Below, one piece after another: positions 15,758-24,604 of a stretch of 64,000 nt of DNA. Position 1 is the stretch's first letter. The number at the start of each line of letters is the position of its first letter. The translations under genes and the position numbers were made by a program. The DNA is from Kribbella sp. CA-293567 (GTDB lineage: Bacteria > Actinomycetota > Actinomycetes > Propionibacteriales > Kribbellaceae): NCBI RefSeq assembly GCF_027627575.1, contig NZ_CP114065.1, positions 5,270,001 through 5,334,000 of the forward strand, read 5' to 3'. A model generated the notes under the pieces. The model had not been told where the DNA came from, searched no databases, and saw nothing but the letters and a program-made list of their open reading frames with translations.

Positions 15758-16745
15758 GAGATCTAGTACGCGTGCAGTCGTCGCCGGGCTCGCCGCCCTG
15801 ACAGTGGTCACTCTGGCAGGTTGCGGTGACAACAACGCCGCCGGTGGATCCGACGGCAAGCTCGACGTGGTCGCTTCGTTCTACCCGCTCGAGTTCATCG
15901 CCCGGTCAGTGGGGGGCGACGCGGTGAACGTCACCACCCTGACCGCCCCCGGCGTCGAGCCGCACGACCTGGAGCTGACGCCGAAGCAGGTCGGCACCAT
16001 CTCGGGCGCCAAACTCGTCGTCTTCGAGAAGGGTCTGCAGCCGGCCGTCGACGAGGCCGTCGACCAGAACGCCAAGGAAGCCGGCTTCGACGTCGCGCCC
16101 GCCGCCAAGCTGGAGGACACCGGCGCCGACTTCGAGGAGCACGAGGAGGGCGAGGCGCACGACGAACCGGCCGCCACCGTGACCCCCGCGGCGTACGTCG
16201 CACCGGCCGCGCACGCCAGCGGCGAGCTCGACCCGCACTTCTGGCTGGACCCGGTCCGGTACGCCGGGGTCGTCCAGGCCGTCACCGACAAGCTGGTGTC
16301 GGTCGACCCGGACCACGCCGACGGCTACAAGCAGCGCGCCGCCACCCTGCTCGGCGACGTCGGCAAGCTCGACACCGAGTTCAGGACCGGGCTCGCCAAC
16401 TGCAAACTGAAGACGTTCGTGACGAGTCATGAGGCCTTCGCCTACCTCGCGAAGCGGTACGGTCTGACGATGGTCGGCATCGCCGGAGTGACCCCGGACG
16501 CCGAGCCGACCCCGTCGCGGATCAAGGAGGTCCAGGAGATCGTGCGCAAGCAGCAAGTCACCACGATCTTCTACGAGGAGCTCGTCAGCCCGAAGGTGGC
16601 CGAGTCGATCGCCCGCGACGTCAAGGTCAAGACCGCGGTCCTGAGCCCGATCGAGGGCCTGTCGGACGCGAACTCCCAGGAGACCTACCTCTCGCTGATG
16701 CGCGAGAATCTGCAGGAGCTCCGGAAGGCGAACAGCTGCGCGTGA
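15756..16745 (+). CDS. znuA: Zinc ABC transporter substrate-binding lipoprotein
   Basis: Captures zinc outside the membrane and hands it to ZnuB. The 329-residue protein has a signal peptide with lipobox LAGC (Cys about 23) and the cluster A-I fold. Metal ligands: His in GVEPHDLELTP, His in DPHFWLDP, His in TSHEAFAYLAKRYG, and a late Asp/Glu in LSPIEGLSD. An acidic/His loop EEHEEGEAHDE (about 127-137) is the zinc-capture loop of this family. I place the start at ATG 15756, not 15741, because 15741-15757 is the Zur box and the promoter geometry gives a leaderless mRNA. Stop overlaps znuC. Confidence 0.93.
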   Translation: MRSSTRAVVAGLAALTVVTLAGCGDNNAAGGSDGKLDVVASFYPLEFIARSVGGDAVNVTTLTAPGVEPHDLELTPKQVGTISGAKLVVFEKGLQPAVDEAVDQNAKEAGFDVAPAAKLEDTGADFEEHEEGEAHDEPAATVTPAAYVAPAAHASGELDPHFWLDPVRYAGVVQAVTDKLVSVDPDHADGYKQRAATLLGDVGKLDTEFRTGLANCKLKTFVTSHEAFAYLAKRYGLTMVGIAGVTPDAEPTPSRIKEVQEIVRKQQVTTIFYEELVSPKVAESIARDVKVKTAVLSPIEGLSDANSQETYLSLMRENLQELRKANSCA

Positions 16746-17500
16746 CACCACCAGACCACCAACCGCCGGCCGTCCAGGTCACCGATCTCTCGGTGGACCT
16801 GGGCGGTCGTCTCGTGCTGCGAGGCGTCGACCTGTCGATCCGGCAGGGCGAGGTCGTCGCGGTGCTCGGCACCAACGGCTCGGGCAAGTCCACTCTGATC
16901 CGCACCGCGGTCGGCCTGCTGCCGGCGGCCCGGGGCACGGTCGAACTCTTCGGTACGCCGGTGCCGCGGTTCCGGCAGTGGAGCCGCATCGGATACGTAC
17001 CGCAGCGGATCACCGCCGCGGGCGGCGTACCGGCGACGGTGGCTGAGGTCGTCACCTCCGGACTGCTCTCGAAGCGGCGGCTGTTCCGGCCGTTGAAGGC
17101 GGCTGACCGGGCGGCCGTCGACGAGGCGCTGGAGATCGTCGACATGGCCGACCGGCGCAAGGACGCCGTCGCCGAACTGTCCGGTGGTCAGCAGCAGCGC
17201 GTACTGATCGCCCGCGCGCTCGTGTCGGACCCCGAACTGCTGATCCTGGACGAACCGACCGCCGGCGTCGACCTGGCCAGCCAGGCGATCTTCGCCGACG
17301 CGATCAGGGAACGGGTCGCGCGCGGCACGACCGTCGTGATGGTCAGCCACGACCTCGGCCCGATGGACGCGCTGATCGACCGCTCCGTCGTACTGCGCCG
17401 CGGCCGGATCGTGTACGACGGCCCGCCGCACGCCTCGCAGACGCACGCCCACGTCCACCCGCACGGGTCCATCGAAGACGAGCCGGGGTGGCTGTCATGA
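16742..17500 (+). CDS. znuC: Zinc ABC transporter ATP-binding protein
   Basis: ATPase that powers zinc uptake through ZnuB. 252 residues with Walker A GTNGSGKST (about 39-47), Q-loop YVPQR, signature LSGGQQQR, Walker B LLILDEPT, D-loop and switch His in MVSHDLG. The C-terminus is His-rich (THAHVHPHGS). GTG start overlaps the znuA stop by 4 bases and its own stop overlaps znuB, so all three are coupled. Confidence 0.94.
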   Translation: MTPPDHQPPAVQVTDLSVDLGGRLVLRGVDLSIRQGEVVAVLGTNGSGKSTLIRTAVGLLPAARGTVELFGTPVPRFRQWSRIGYVPQRITAAGGVPATVAEVVTSGLLSKRRLFRPLKAADRAAVDEALEIVDMADRRKDAVAELSGGQQQRVLIARALVSDPELLILDEPTAGVDLASQAIFADAIRERVARGTTVVMVSHDLGPMDALIDRSVVLRRGRIVYDGPPHASQTHAHVHPHGSIEDEPGWLS

Positions 17501-18501
17501 CGTTGTTCGAGCTGGAGTTCATGCAGCGGGCGTTGATCGCCGGGCTGCTCACCGGCCTGTCCGCTCCCGCGATCGGCACGTACCTCGTCCAGCGACGCCT
17601 GTCCCTGATGGGTGACGGCATCGGCCACATCGCGATCACCGGCGTCGCACTGGGTCTCCTGACCGGTACTGCGCCAGTACTGACCGCGATCGTGGTCGCC
17701 ATCGTCGGCGCCTGCGCCATCGAGCTGGTCAGGGCCCGCGGGAAGGCCAGTGGAGACGTAGCACTCGCCCTGCTGTTCTACGGCGGCATTGCGGGCGGCG
17801 TACTGCTCATCGGCCTGGCAGGGCAAGGCGCAGCGACTCTGAACACCTACCTGTTCGGTTCGCTGACCACTGTCTCCCCTGCCGATCTGTACGTCGTGGT
17901 CGGGCTGGCGGTGACCGTCCTGGTGGTCGCGATCGGGCTTGGGCCGCAGCTGTTCGCCGTGTGTCAGGACGAGGAGTTCGCGCGCGTCACCGGTCTGCGG
18001 GTGCAGCTACTGAACCTGCTGATCGCGGTGATGGCCGCCGTGACCGTCACGGTCGCGATGCGCACTGTCGGCTTGCTGCTGGTCAGTGCGCTGATGGTGG
18101 TTCCAGTGGCTACTGCTCAGCAGTTCACGCGGTCGTTCCGCAGTACGTTCGTCACTGCTTGTGCGATCGGCGTCACTGCCTGTCTGGCCGGCATCATCAC
18201 GTCCTACAACGCGGATGTCGCGCCGGGCGCGACCATCGTCGTACTGGCGCTGGCGGGCTTCATCGTCGCCGCGATCGCCGGCACCCTGCTCCGCCGCCGC
18301 CGAGGCGCCCTTGCGCCGCTGGCCGACGAGGAGCCCGAGTTCGGCCTGCCTGCCCCGGAACCCCACGTGGTCAGCACTTCGCACCAGCACGCCCATGACC
18401 CGAAGTGCGGTCATCCCAAGATCGAGCACGGCGACCACGTCGACTATGTTCACGACGGTCATCTGCATGCCGCACACGGGGACCACTGGGATGAACACTA
18501 A
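17497..18501 (+). CDS. znuB: Zinc ABC transporter permease with His-rich tail
   Basis: Membrane channel of the zinc importer, 334 residues, eight to nine helices of the ABC-3 family, with landmarks LVQRRLSLMGDGIGHIA and MRTVGLLLVSALMVVPVATAQ. The last 45 residues are a cytoplasmic tail with 13 His (HQHAHDPKCGHP, HGDHVDYVHDGHLH, HGDHWDEH), longer than in most homologues; it may buffer or sense zinc on the inner side. ATG at 17497 overlaps the znuC stop as ATGA; the earlier GTG at 17488 lies inside znuC. Confidence 0.93.
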   Translation: MTLFELEFMQRALIAGLLTGLSAPAIGTYLVQRRLSLMGDGIGHIAITGVALGLLTGTAPVLTAIVVAIVGACAIELVRARGKASGDVALALLFYGGIAGGVLLIGLAGQGAATLNTYLFGSLTTVSPADLYVVVGLAVTVLVVAIGLGPQLFAVCQDEEFARVTGLRVQLLNLLIAVMAAVTVTVAMRTVGLLLVSALMVVPVATAQQFTRSFRSTFVTACAIGVTACLAGIITSYNADVAPGATIVVLALAGFIVAAIAGTLLRRRRGALAPLADEEPEFGLPAPEPHVVSTSHQHAHDPKCGHPKIEHGDHVDYVHDGHLHAAHGDHWDEH

Positions 18502-18570
18502 GTTGTTGACTTCTGAGAGAATTGGGCGGGTTGCCGCGGAAATCACGGTGACCGGATGACAGGAGGAACG

Positions 18571-18966
18571 GTGGCCATCGGAACACGCTCGACCCGTCAG
18601 CGCGCGGCGGTCGCGTCCGCGCTCGACAACCTCGACGACTTCCGGACGGCCCAGGAGATCCACCAGGAGCTCCGGGGCGCGGGTGAGGCCGTCGGTCTGA
18701 CCACGGTCTACCGCACCCTGCAGGCCCTCGCCGACTCGCGTGAAGTCGACGTGCTGCGCACCGCGGACGGCGAAACGGCGTACCGGCGGTGCTCGAAGGG
18801 TCACCACCATCACCTGGTCTGCCGCAACTGCGGCCGGACCGTCGAGGTGGAGGGCCCGGCCGTCGAGCGCTGGGCGGACAAGGTCGCCGCCGAGCACGGC
18901 TACGCCGACATCAGCCACACGCTGGAGATCTTCGGCACCTGCGCCGACTGCCAGAAGCCCGCCTGA
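18571..18966 (+). CDS. zur: Zinc uptake regulator, Fur family
   Basis: Zinc-dependent repressor of 131 residues. N-terminal winged helix (TRQRAAVASAL, then TTVYRTLQALAD), a metal-sensing His patch KGHHHHLVC and the structural zinc pairs CRNC and CADC. It should close the circuit by binding the Zur box at 15741. GTG at 18571 has AGGAGGA just upstream (4-base gap); an ATG at 18556 is the alternative. Gap of 69 bp after znuB allows cotranscription or a weak own promoter. Confidence 0.92.
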   Translation: MAIGTRSTRQRAAVASALDNLDDFRTAQEIHQELRGAGEAVGLTTVYRTLQALADSREVDVLRTADGETAYRRCSKGHHHHLVCRNCGRTVEVEGPAVERWADKVAAEHGYADISHTLEIFGTCADCQKPA

Positions 18967-18972
18967 CCCAGG

Positions 18973-19074
18973 CGGACCGCCACCACACACCAACCACCGC
19001 TGCCGGCCCGCAGAACAGCTCACTCGAGCGGGCGGTCACAGCGCGAGATGAGGTTGGTGTGTGATGGCGGTCCG
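18973..19074. terminator. Long inverted repeat between convergent zur and MBL genes
   Basis: Arms 18973-18995 (starts CGGACCGCCACC) and 19052-19074 match over 22 of 23 positions. The single C-A mismatch becomes G-U if read on the minus strand. The 56-base loop contains a second stem GCCCGC (19006-19011) / GCGGGC (19028-19033). Position between two converging genes fits a bidirectional terminator; the arm length also resembles a degenerate miniature element, but no target duplication is seen. Confidence 0.55.
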
Positions 19075-19079
19075 GGCCG

Positions 19080-19685
19080 TCAGGTGATGTTGCCGATCTC
19101 GGCGCCGATGGTGGTGGTGTCGCCGTGGCCGGTGTGCACCACGACCGCCGGCGGCAGGCTGAGCAGCCTGGTCTCGATCGAGTTCAGGATGGTCGGCTTG
19201 TCGGAGTACGAGCGACCGGTCGCGCCGGGGCCGCCGTGGAAGAGCGTGTCGCCGGTGAAGACCGCGCCCAGGTCCGCCGCGTAGAGGCACATGCTGCCGG
19301 GACTGTGGCCGGGAGTGTGGATCGCGACCAGCGTCGTACCGGCGACCTCGAAGGTCGAACCGTCGGCGAGCTCGTGATCCGGAGCGACGTCGTACTGCGT
19401 GTCCCACAGCATCCGGTCGGCCGGGTTGAGCCAGATCGGCGCCTTGGTGGCCGCAGCGAAGTCCCGGGCGGCGTTGATGTGGTCGTTGTGACCGTGGGTG
19501 CAGACCAGCGCCACCACGCGACGGCCGCCGACCGCCTCGACGATCGCGTCGGCGGAGTGGGCCGCGTCGACGACGAGCACCTCCTCGTCGTCACCCACCA
19601 GCCAGACGTTGTTGTCGACGTCCCAGTCGCCGCCGTCCAGGCTGAAGGTGCCGGACGTGATCACGCGCTCGATCCGGGCCGCCAT
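19080..19685 (-). CDS. MBL-fold hydrolase paired with mycothiol formaldehyde dehydrogenase
   Basis: Metallo-beta-lactamase fold protein of 201 residues. Zinc motif THGHNDH (about 63-69), further ligands in HTPGHSPGS, FTGDTLF and HTGHGD. In mycobacteria a similar gene follows the mycothiol-dependent formaldehyde dehydrogenase, and it is proposed to hydrolyse S-formylmycothiol, completing formaldehyde removal to formate (family knowledge; role here inferred). ATG at 19685 shares one base with the stop of mscR, so the pair is coupled. Confidence 0.88.
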   Translation of the reverse strand: MAARIERVITSGTFSLDGGDWDVDNNVWLVGDDEEVLVVDAAHSADAIVEAVGGRRVVALVCTHGHNDHINAARDFAAATKAPIWLNPADRMLWDTQYDVAPDHELADGSTFEVAGTTLVAIHTPGHSPGSMCLYAADLGAVFTGDTLFHGGPGATGRSYSDKPTILNSIETRLLSLPPAVVVHTGHGDTTTIGAEIGNIT

Positions 19686-20779
19686 CAGAACACCACCACC
19701 GAACGCAGCACGTCGCCGTGGTGCATCTTGGCGAAGGCCGCCTCGACCTCGTCCAGCGCGATCGTCTCCGACACGAACCGCTCCAGCGGCAACCGGCCCT
19801 GCAGGTGCAGGTCGATCAGCAGCGGGAAGTCCCGGCTCGGCAGGCAGTCGCCGTACCAGCTGGACTTGAGCGAACCACCCCGGCCGAAGAAGTCGATCAG
19901 CGGCATCTCCAGCGTCATCTCCGGCGTCGGTACGCCGACCAGCACCACCGTGCCGGCCAGGTCCCGCGCGTAGAAGGCCTGCTTCCAGGTCTCCGGACGG
20001 CCGACCGCGTCGATCACCACGTCGGCGCCAAAGCCGCCGGTCAGCTCCTGGACCGCCGCGACGACCCCGTCGTGGTCGAGGTCCTTGGAGTTGATCGTGT
20101 GCGTCGCGCCGAGCTCCCGCGCCACGTCGAGCTTGCGCTGGTCGATGTCCAGCGCGATCACCCGGGCGGCTCCGGCCAGCCGTGCGCCGACGACGGACGC
20201 CGTACCGACTCCGCCGCAGCCGATCACCGCGACGGTGTCGCCACGGCCGACGTTGCCGGTGTTCACCGCGGCACCGAGGCCGGCCATCACGCCGCAGCCG
20301 AGCAGACCGGCCACCTCGGCCTTCGCGTCCGGGTCGACCTTGGTGCACTGACCGGCCGCGACCAGGGTCTTCTCGGCGAACGCGCCGATGCCGAGCGCGG
20401 GTGACAGCTCGGTGCCGTCGGCAAGGGTCATCTTCTGCTGGGCGTTGTGCGTGTTGAAGCAGTACCACGGGCGACCGCGCAGGCAGGCGCGGCAGTTGCC
20501 GCAGACCGCCCGCCAGTTCAGGACGACGAAGTCGCCGGGCTGGACCTCGGTGACGCCCTCACCGACGGACTCGACGATGCCGGCCGCCTCGTGGCCGAGC
20601 AGGAACGGGAACTCGTCGTTGATGCCGCCCTCGCGGTAGTGCAGGTCGGTATGGCAGACGCCGCAGGCCTGCACCTTCACGACCGCCTCGCCGGGGCCGG
20701 GGTCGGGGATGGTGATCTCTTCGATGGTTACTGGTGCGCCCTTGCTGAGGGCGACGACTCCACGCACGGTCTGACTCAT
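19685..20779 (-). CDS. mscR: S-(hydroxymethyl)mycothiol dehydrogenase
   Basis: Zinc- and NAD-dependent class III-type alcohol dehydrogenase of 364 residues that oxidises the formaldehyde-mycothiol adduct. Catalytic zinc ligands CGVCHTD and GHEAAGIVE, structural zinc cysteines CGNCRACLRGRPWYC, and coenzyme fold IGCGGVGTASV are present. YCFNTHNAQQKM is typical of the mycothiol form. Presence implies the host makes mycothiol, an actinobacterial thiol. Also reported to reduce S-nitrosomycothiol in relatives. ATG at 20779. Confidence 0.92.
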   Translation of the reverse strand: MSQTVRGVVALSKGAPVTIEEITIPDPGPGEAVVKVQACGVCHTDLHYREGGINDEFPFLLGHEAAGIVESVGEGVTEVQPGDFVVLNWRAVCGNCRACLRGRPWYCFNTHNAQQKMTLADGTELSPALGIGAFAEKTLVAAGQCTKVDPDAKAEVAGLLGCGVMAGLGAAVNTGNVGRGDTVAVIGCGGVGTASVVGARLAGAARVIALDIDQRKLDVARELGATHTINSKDLDHDGVVAAVQELTGGFGADVVIDAVGRPETWKQAFYARDLAGTVVLVGVPTPEMTLEMPLIDFFGRGGSLKSSWYGDCLPSRDFPLLIDLHLQGRLPLERFVSETIALDEVEAAFAKMHHGDVLRSVVVF

Positions 20780-20896
20780 GCGCCCGACGCTATCCAAGGA
20801 CCGACAGGGAGTACAGCTCCGTGTCCCCCGGTCGGTGGACAACCGGTCCGCCGTCCGGTGCTCCCCGGCGGCGCGCGGAAAAGCGAGAGTCGGGAC

Positions 20897-21820
20897 ATGA
20901 CACAGACAGACCTCGCGATCCGGGTCCGCGGACTCGTGAAGCGCTACCCGGGCAAGGTCGCCGTGGCCGGCGTCGACCTCGACATCCATCGCGGTGAGGT
21001 GTTCGCCCTGCTGGGCCCGAACGGCGCGGGCAAGACCACGACCACGGAGGTGCTGGAGGGGTACCGCCGTGCGGACGAGGGCGAGGTCAGGGTGCTGGGG
21101 GCGGACCCGGCCCGGGGCGACCGGCTGTGGCGCAGCCGGATCGGGATCGTACTGCAGAGCTCCCGGGACGAGGCCGAGTCGACGGTGGCCGAGCTGGTCA
21201 GTCACTACGCCGGCTACTACCCGAACCCGCGGGATCCCGACGAGGTGATCGCCGCGGTCGGGCTGACGGACAAGCGCAAGGCCAGACCGCGCAAGCTGTC
21301 CGGCGGCCAGCGCCGCCGCCTCGACGTCGCCCTCGGCGTGGTCGGCAACCCGGAGCTGCTGTTCCTGGACGAGCCGACCACCGGGTTCGACCCCGAGGCG
21401 CGCCGGCAGTTCTGGACGCTGATCGAGGGACTGCGCACCGACGGTACGACGATCCTGCTGACCACCCACTACCTGGACGAGGCCGAACAACTGGCCGACC
21501 GGGTCGGGGTGATCGCCGACGGCCGGATGATCGAGGTCGGTACGCCGGAAACCCTCGGTGGTCGCGGCGCCCGGACCGCGCGGGTCACCTGGACCGACGC
21601 CGACGGCCCGCAGGAGCTGCGCACCGACCGGCCGGCCGCCGAGGTCGCGGCGCTGCTGGCCCGCTTCGGGGGCGAGGTACCGGAGCTCGAAGTCCGGCGG
21701 CCGAGCCTGGAAGACATCTATCTGGAGCTGATCAGCAGCGCTGGTGCCACCGCCGTTGCTGGTGCCGCCGCTGACCTTGCCGCCGCCGACGCGATCGAAG
21801 CCGGAGCCGGAGCCCTCTGA
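20897..21820 (+). CDS. ABC transporter ATP-binding protein (ABC-2 exporter)
   Basis: A 307-residue ATPase of the DrrA/NatA exporter type. Walker A LLGPNGAGKTTT, signature LSGGQRRRLDVA, Walker B LLFLDEPTTGFD, switch His in TTHYLDEAEQ; the C-terminal domain (about 215-300) ends in SLEDIYLELIS, a hallmark of drug and lipid exporters, followed by an odd Ala-rich tail. First gene of a four-gene unit with permease, histidine kinase and response regulator, all overlapping; this LiaRS/Lnr-like layout is typical of membrane-stress or amphiphile-sensing exporters. Substrate unknown. Confidence 0.9.
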   Translation: MTQTDLAIRVRGLVKRYPGKVAVAGVDLDIHRGEVFALLGPNGAGKTTTTEVLEGYRRADEGEVRVLGADPARGDRLWRSRIGIVLQSSRDEAESTVAELVSHYAGYYPNPRDPDEVIAAVGLTDKRKARPRKLSGGQRRRLDVALGVVGNPELLFLDEPTTGFDPEARRQFWTLIEGLRTDGTTILLTTHYLDEAEQLADRVGVIADGRMIEVGTPETLGGRGARTARVTWTDADGPQELRTDRPAAEVAALLARFGGEVPELEVRRPSLEDIYLELISSAGATAVAGAAADLAAADAIEAGAGAL

Positions 21821-22653
21821 TGGTCACCACCGACACCACCCCGACCACCAGGCCGCTGCCGTCGACGCTGTCGCTGAGTTTGGCCCGGACCAGACTCGAG
21901 GTCCGCGAGTTCTTCCGGGAGAAGGAGGCGCTGATCTTCACCTTCTTCTTCCCGATCGTCTTCCTCGGCATCTTCTCCGCCGTCTTCGGCGACGGCGACT
22001 TCGGCAACGGCGTCAACGCCGCCACCTACTTCACGCCCGGGATGATCGCCTCCGGCATCTTCCTGAGCAGCTTCCAGTCGCTGGCGATGAGCATCGCGCT
22101 GGAGCGTGACATGGGCCTGCTGAAGCGGCTCCGCGGTACGCCGATGCCGCCGCAGGCCTACTTCGCCGGCAAGATCGGGCTGGTCCTGGTCACCTCGATC
22201 GCGCAGATCGTGCTGCTGCTGGGCATCTCCGGGCTGCTGCTCGGTGTCGACCTGCCGACCGAGCCGGCCCGCTGGCTCGACTTCGGGTGGATCTTCGTCC
22301 TCGGTACGGCGTCGGGATCGGTGCTCGGGATCGCGTTCAGCGTCGTCCCGAAGTCGGGCAAGGCGGCCTCCGCGGTCGTCACCCCGGTGGTCCTGCTGCT
22401 GCAGTTCATCTCCGGCGTCTACTTCGTCTACAGCAGCCTGCCGGAGTGGATGCGCGGGGTCGCCTCGGTCTTCCCGCTCAAGTGGCTCGCCCAGGGCATG
22501 CGGTCGGTGTTCCTGCCGGCCGGGTTCGAGGTGAACGAGCCGGCCGGGTCCTGGCAGCTCGGCACCGGCGCGATCGTGCTGACGGTGTGGCTGGTGGTGG
22601 GGCTGATCGTCGCCCAGCGGGTGTTCCGGTGGACCCGGCAAGACGCCGGCTGA
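21820..22653 (+). CDS. ABC-2 type transporter permease
   Basis: Membrane partner of the preceding ATPase: 277 residues, six predicted helices, with EVREFFREKEALIFTFFFP at the first helix and an ABC-2 C-terminal pattern (SGVYFVYSSLPEWMRGVASVFPLKW). ATG shares a base with the stop of the ATPase gene (TGATG), and its stop does the same with the kinase gene, giving tight coupling. Confidence 0.9.
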   Translation: MVTTDTTPTTRPLPSTLSLSLARTRLEVREFFREKEALIFTFFFPIVFLGIFSAVFGDGDFGNGVNAATYFTPGMIASGIFLSSFQSLAMSIALERDMGLLKRLRGTPMPPQAYFAGKIGLVLVTSIAQIVLLLGISGLLLGVDLPTEPARWLDFGWIFVLGTASGSVLGIAFSVVPKSGKAASAVVTPVVLLLQFISGVYFVYSSLPEWMRGVASVFPLKWLAQGMRSVFLPAGFEVNEPAGSWQLGTGAIVLTVWLVVGLIVAQRVFRWTRQDAG

Positions 22654-23948
22654 TGTCCGGTCCGCGGTACTCCGGCGGCGCCGCGGGCGCGATGAGTGTC
22701 CGGCGGCGGTTCTGGAGGAGGATGGTGCGCATGGAGCTCTCCCACGGCCGGGCCGAAGCGCCGGTCTGGATGCGCACCCTGGTCGGCTGGCACGTCGTCT
22801 TCTACGGCATGCTCGCCGTCATCGTGCTCGCCGCGCTGCTCTCCCCGGACCTGACCGGCGGGCGGCAGATTGCCTACCTGAGCCTGCTCGGGGTGCTGGC
22901 CGTGGCCTACCGGCTGCTGGCGATGCCCGCGATGGTCTCCCGCAGCCGATGGCAGTCCCAGCTCTACCGGTGGCTGATGATCGTCTGCGTCAGCGCGGCC
23001 GTCGGGCTCTACCCGCAGTCGGTCTTCATCCTGTTCATCGTCTCGCCGCAGATCTGGTTGCTGAGCGACCGCACGTGGGACGCCGTACCGCTCAGCGTCC
23101 TGCTGCTGTTCACGGTCGGCACGGCTCAGCTGTGGGCGGCGGGATGGTCGGTCGACGCCTTCTGGAACATCCTGCCGTGGATGGTGATCAGCCTGGTCGT
23201 CAGCCTGCTGCTCGGCATCTGGATCGATCGGGTGATCAGCCAGAGCGAGCAGCGGGCCGAGCTGATCGAGCAACTGGAGGCGGCCCGCGACGAGCTGGCC
23301 GAGGCGCATCACACGGCCGGAGTGATGGCCGAGCGGGAGCGGATGGCGCGCGAGATCCACGACACGCTCGCCCAGGGCATGACCAGCATCGTGATGCTCT
23401 CGCAGACGGCGGCCGTCGAGCTGACTCGCGGTGCGGTGGATCCGGTCGCCACGCGGCTGGCGGCGATCGAGGACACGGCGCGGGAGAATCTGGCCGAGGC
23501 GCGGGCGTTGGTGGCGGCGTTCACTCCGGTGGCGTTGAGCGGGGCGACGCTGGCCGAGGTACTGCGGCGGCAGGGTGAGCGGTTCGCGGCGGAGACCGGC
23601 GTGGACGTCCAGGTGTCGCTGGACATGGGTGACGACGAGGTAGCGGCGCTGCCACAGGGGCAGCAGGTGGTGTTGCTGCGGGCTGCGCAGGAGTCGCTCG
23701 CCAACGTGCGCAAGCACGCCGGAGCGACTCGGGTGCGGATCCGGCTGGGGCTGTCGGCCGACGGAGTGGCGATCGAGATCAGCGACGACGGGTCCGGCTT
23801 CTCACCCGGTACCTCGTCCGGTGGCTACGGTCTGGCCGCGATGCGCGGGCGGGTCGAGGAGTCCGGCGGCACGGTGTCGGTGGACAGCGCGCCGGGCCGG
23901 GGTACGCGGGTGCAGGTGCTGATTCCGGCGACAGGGCAGGAAGGGTGA
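22653..23948 (+). CDS. Sensor histidine kinase (NarL-partner, HisKA_3 type)
   Basis: Membrane sensor of 431 residues: about five to six N-terminal helices (46-200) with almost no extracellular loop, a coiled segment, then the HisKA_3 dimerisation domain with phospho-acceptor His in MAREIHDTLAQGMTSIVML and a C-terminal ATPase domain (QESLANVRKHAGATRVRI as N box, DDGSGF and GGYGLAAMRGRVEESGG as G boxes). The intramembrane sensor layout and the exporter neighbours point to sensing of envelope stress or a membrane-active compound. Confidence 0.92.
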   Translation: MSGPRYSGGAAGAMSVRRRFWRRMVRMELSHGRAEAPVWMRTLVGWHVVFYGMLAVIVLAALLSPDLTGGRQIAYLSLLGVLAVAYRLLAMPAMVSRSRWQSQLYRWLMIVCVSAAVGLYPQSVFILFIVSPQIWLLSDRTWDAVPLSVLLLFTVGTAQLWAAGWSVDAFWNILPWMVISLVVSLLLGIWIDRVISQSEQRAELIEQLEAARDELAEAHHTAGVMAERERMAREIHDTLAQGMTSIVMLSQTAAVELTRGAVDPVATRLAAIEDTARENLAEARALVAAFTPVALSGATLAEVLRRQGERFAAETGVDVQVSLDMGDDEVAALPQGQQVVLLRAAQESLANVRKHAGATRVRIRLGLSADGVAIEISDDGSGFSPGTSSGGYGLAAMRGRVEESGGTVSVDSAPGRGTRVQVLIPATGQEG

Positions 23949-23950
23949 CG

Positions 23951-24592
23951 ATGGTTCGCGTACTGGTGGTGGACGACCATCCGGTGGTCCGGTCGGGGCT
24001 GATCGGGATGCTCGCGGTGACCGACGACATCGAGGTGGTCGGCGAGGCCGGTGACGGCGAGAAGGCGCTCGCACTGGTCGAGTCGACCCGGCCGGACGTC
24101 GTCCTGATGGATCTGCGGATGCCGCGTCGCGACGGGGTCTCGGCGACCGGGGCGATCGTCGCGGGATATCCGGAGACGAAGGTGCTGGTGCTGACGACGT
24201 ACGACACGGACGCCGACATCCTGCACGCCGTCGAGGCCGGGGCCGCGGGCTACCTGCTCAAGGACACACCGCACGCCGAACTGCTGGACGGAATCCGCGC
24301 CGCCTCTCGCGGCGAGACCGTGCTGGCGCCACCGGTCGCCGCACGCCTGATGTCTCGTCTCCGTACGCCGCCCGCGCCCGCCGCCGTGCAGCCGTCGCCG
24401 CGCGAGCTCGAGGTGCTCGCGGCGGTCGCTCGCGGCCTGAGCAACGCGGAGATCGGCCGCGAACTGTTCATCGGCGAGGCCACCGTGAAGACCCACCTGC
24501 AGCGCCTCTTCACCAAACTGGACGTGGACGACCGCACTCACGCCGTCACCGTCGCCATCGAACGCGGGCTGCTTCCCTCGCCCCGCCGCTGA
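23951..24592 (+). CDS. NarL/FixJ-type response regulator
   Basis: A 213-residue regulator: receiver domain with acid pocket DDH, phospho-acceptor Asp in VVLMDLRMPRRDG and Lys in LLKDTP; C-terminal LuxR-type helix-turn-helix (SPRELEVLAAVARGLSN, then EATVKTHLQRLFTKLDV). It should control the exporter operon in which it lies. ATG at 23951 follows AGGAAGGG; a GTG at 23945 overlapping the kinase stop is also possible. Confidence 0.93.
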   Translation: MVRVLVVDDHPVVRSGLIGMLAVTDDIEVVGEAGDGEKALALVESTRPDVVLMDLRMPRRDGVSATGAIVAGYPETKVLVLTTYDTDADILHAVEAGAAGYLLKDTPHAELLDGIRAASRGETVLAPPVAARLMSRLRTPPAPAAVQPSPRELEVLAAVARGLSNAEIGRELFIGEATVKTHLQRLFTKLDVDDRTHAVTVAIERGLLPSPRR

Positions 24593-24604
24593 GCCGCGCC
24601 CGTC

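Noticed and set aside
20780..20896. Inverted repeats around CCGGTCGGTGGACAACCGG as an operator
   Set aside because: Short and imperfect GC repeats are frequent in this genome; no regulator adjoins that would explain it.
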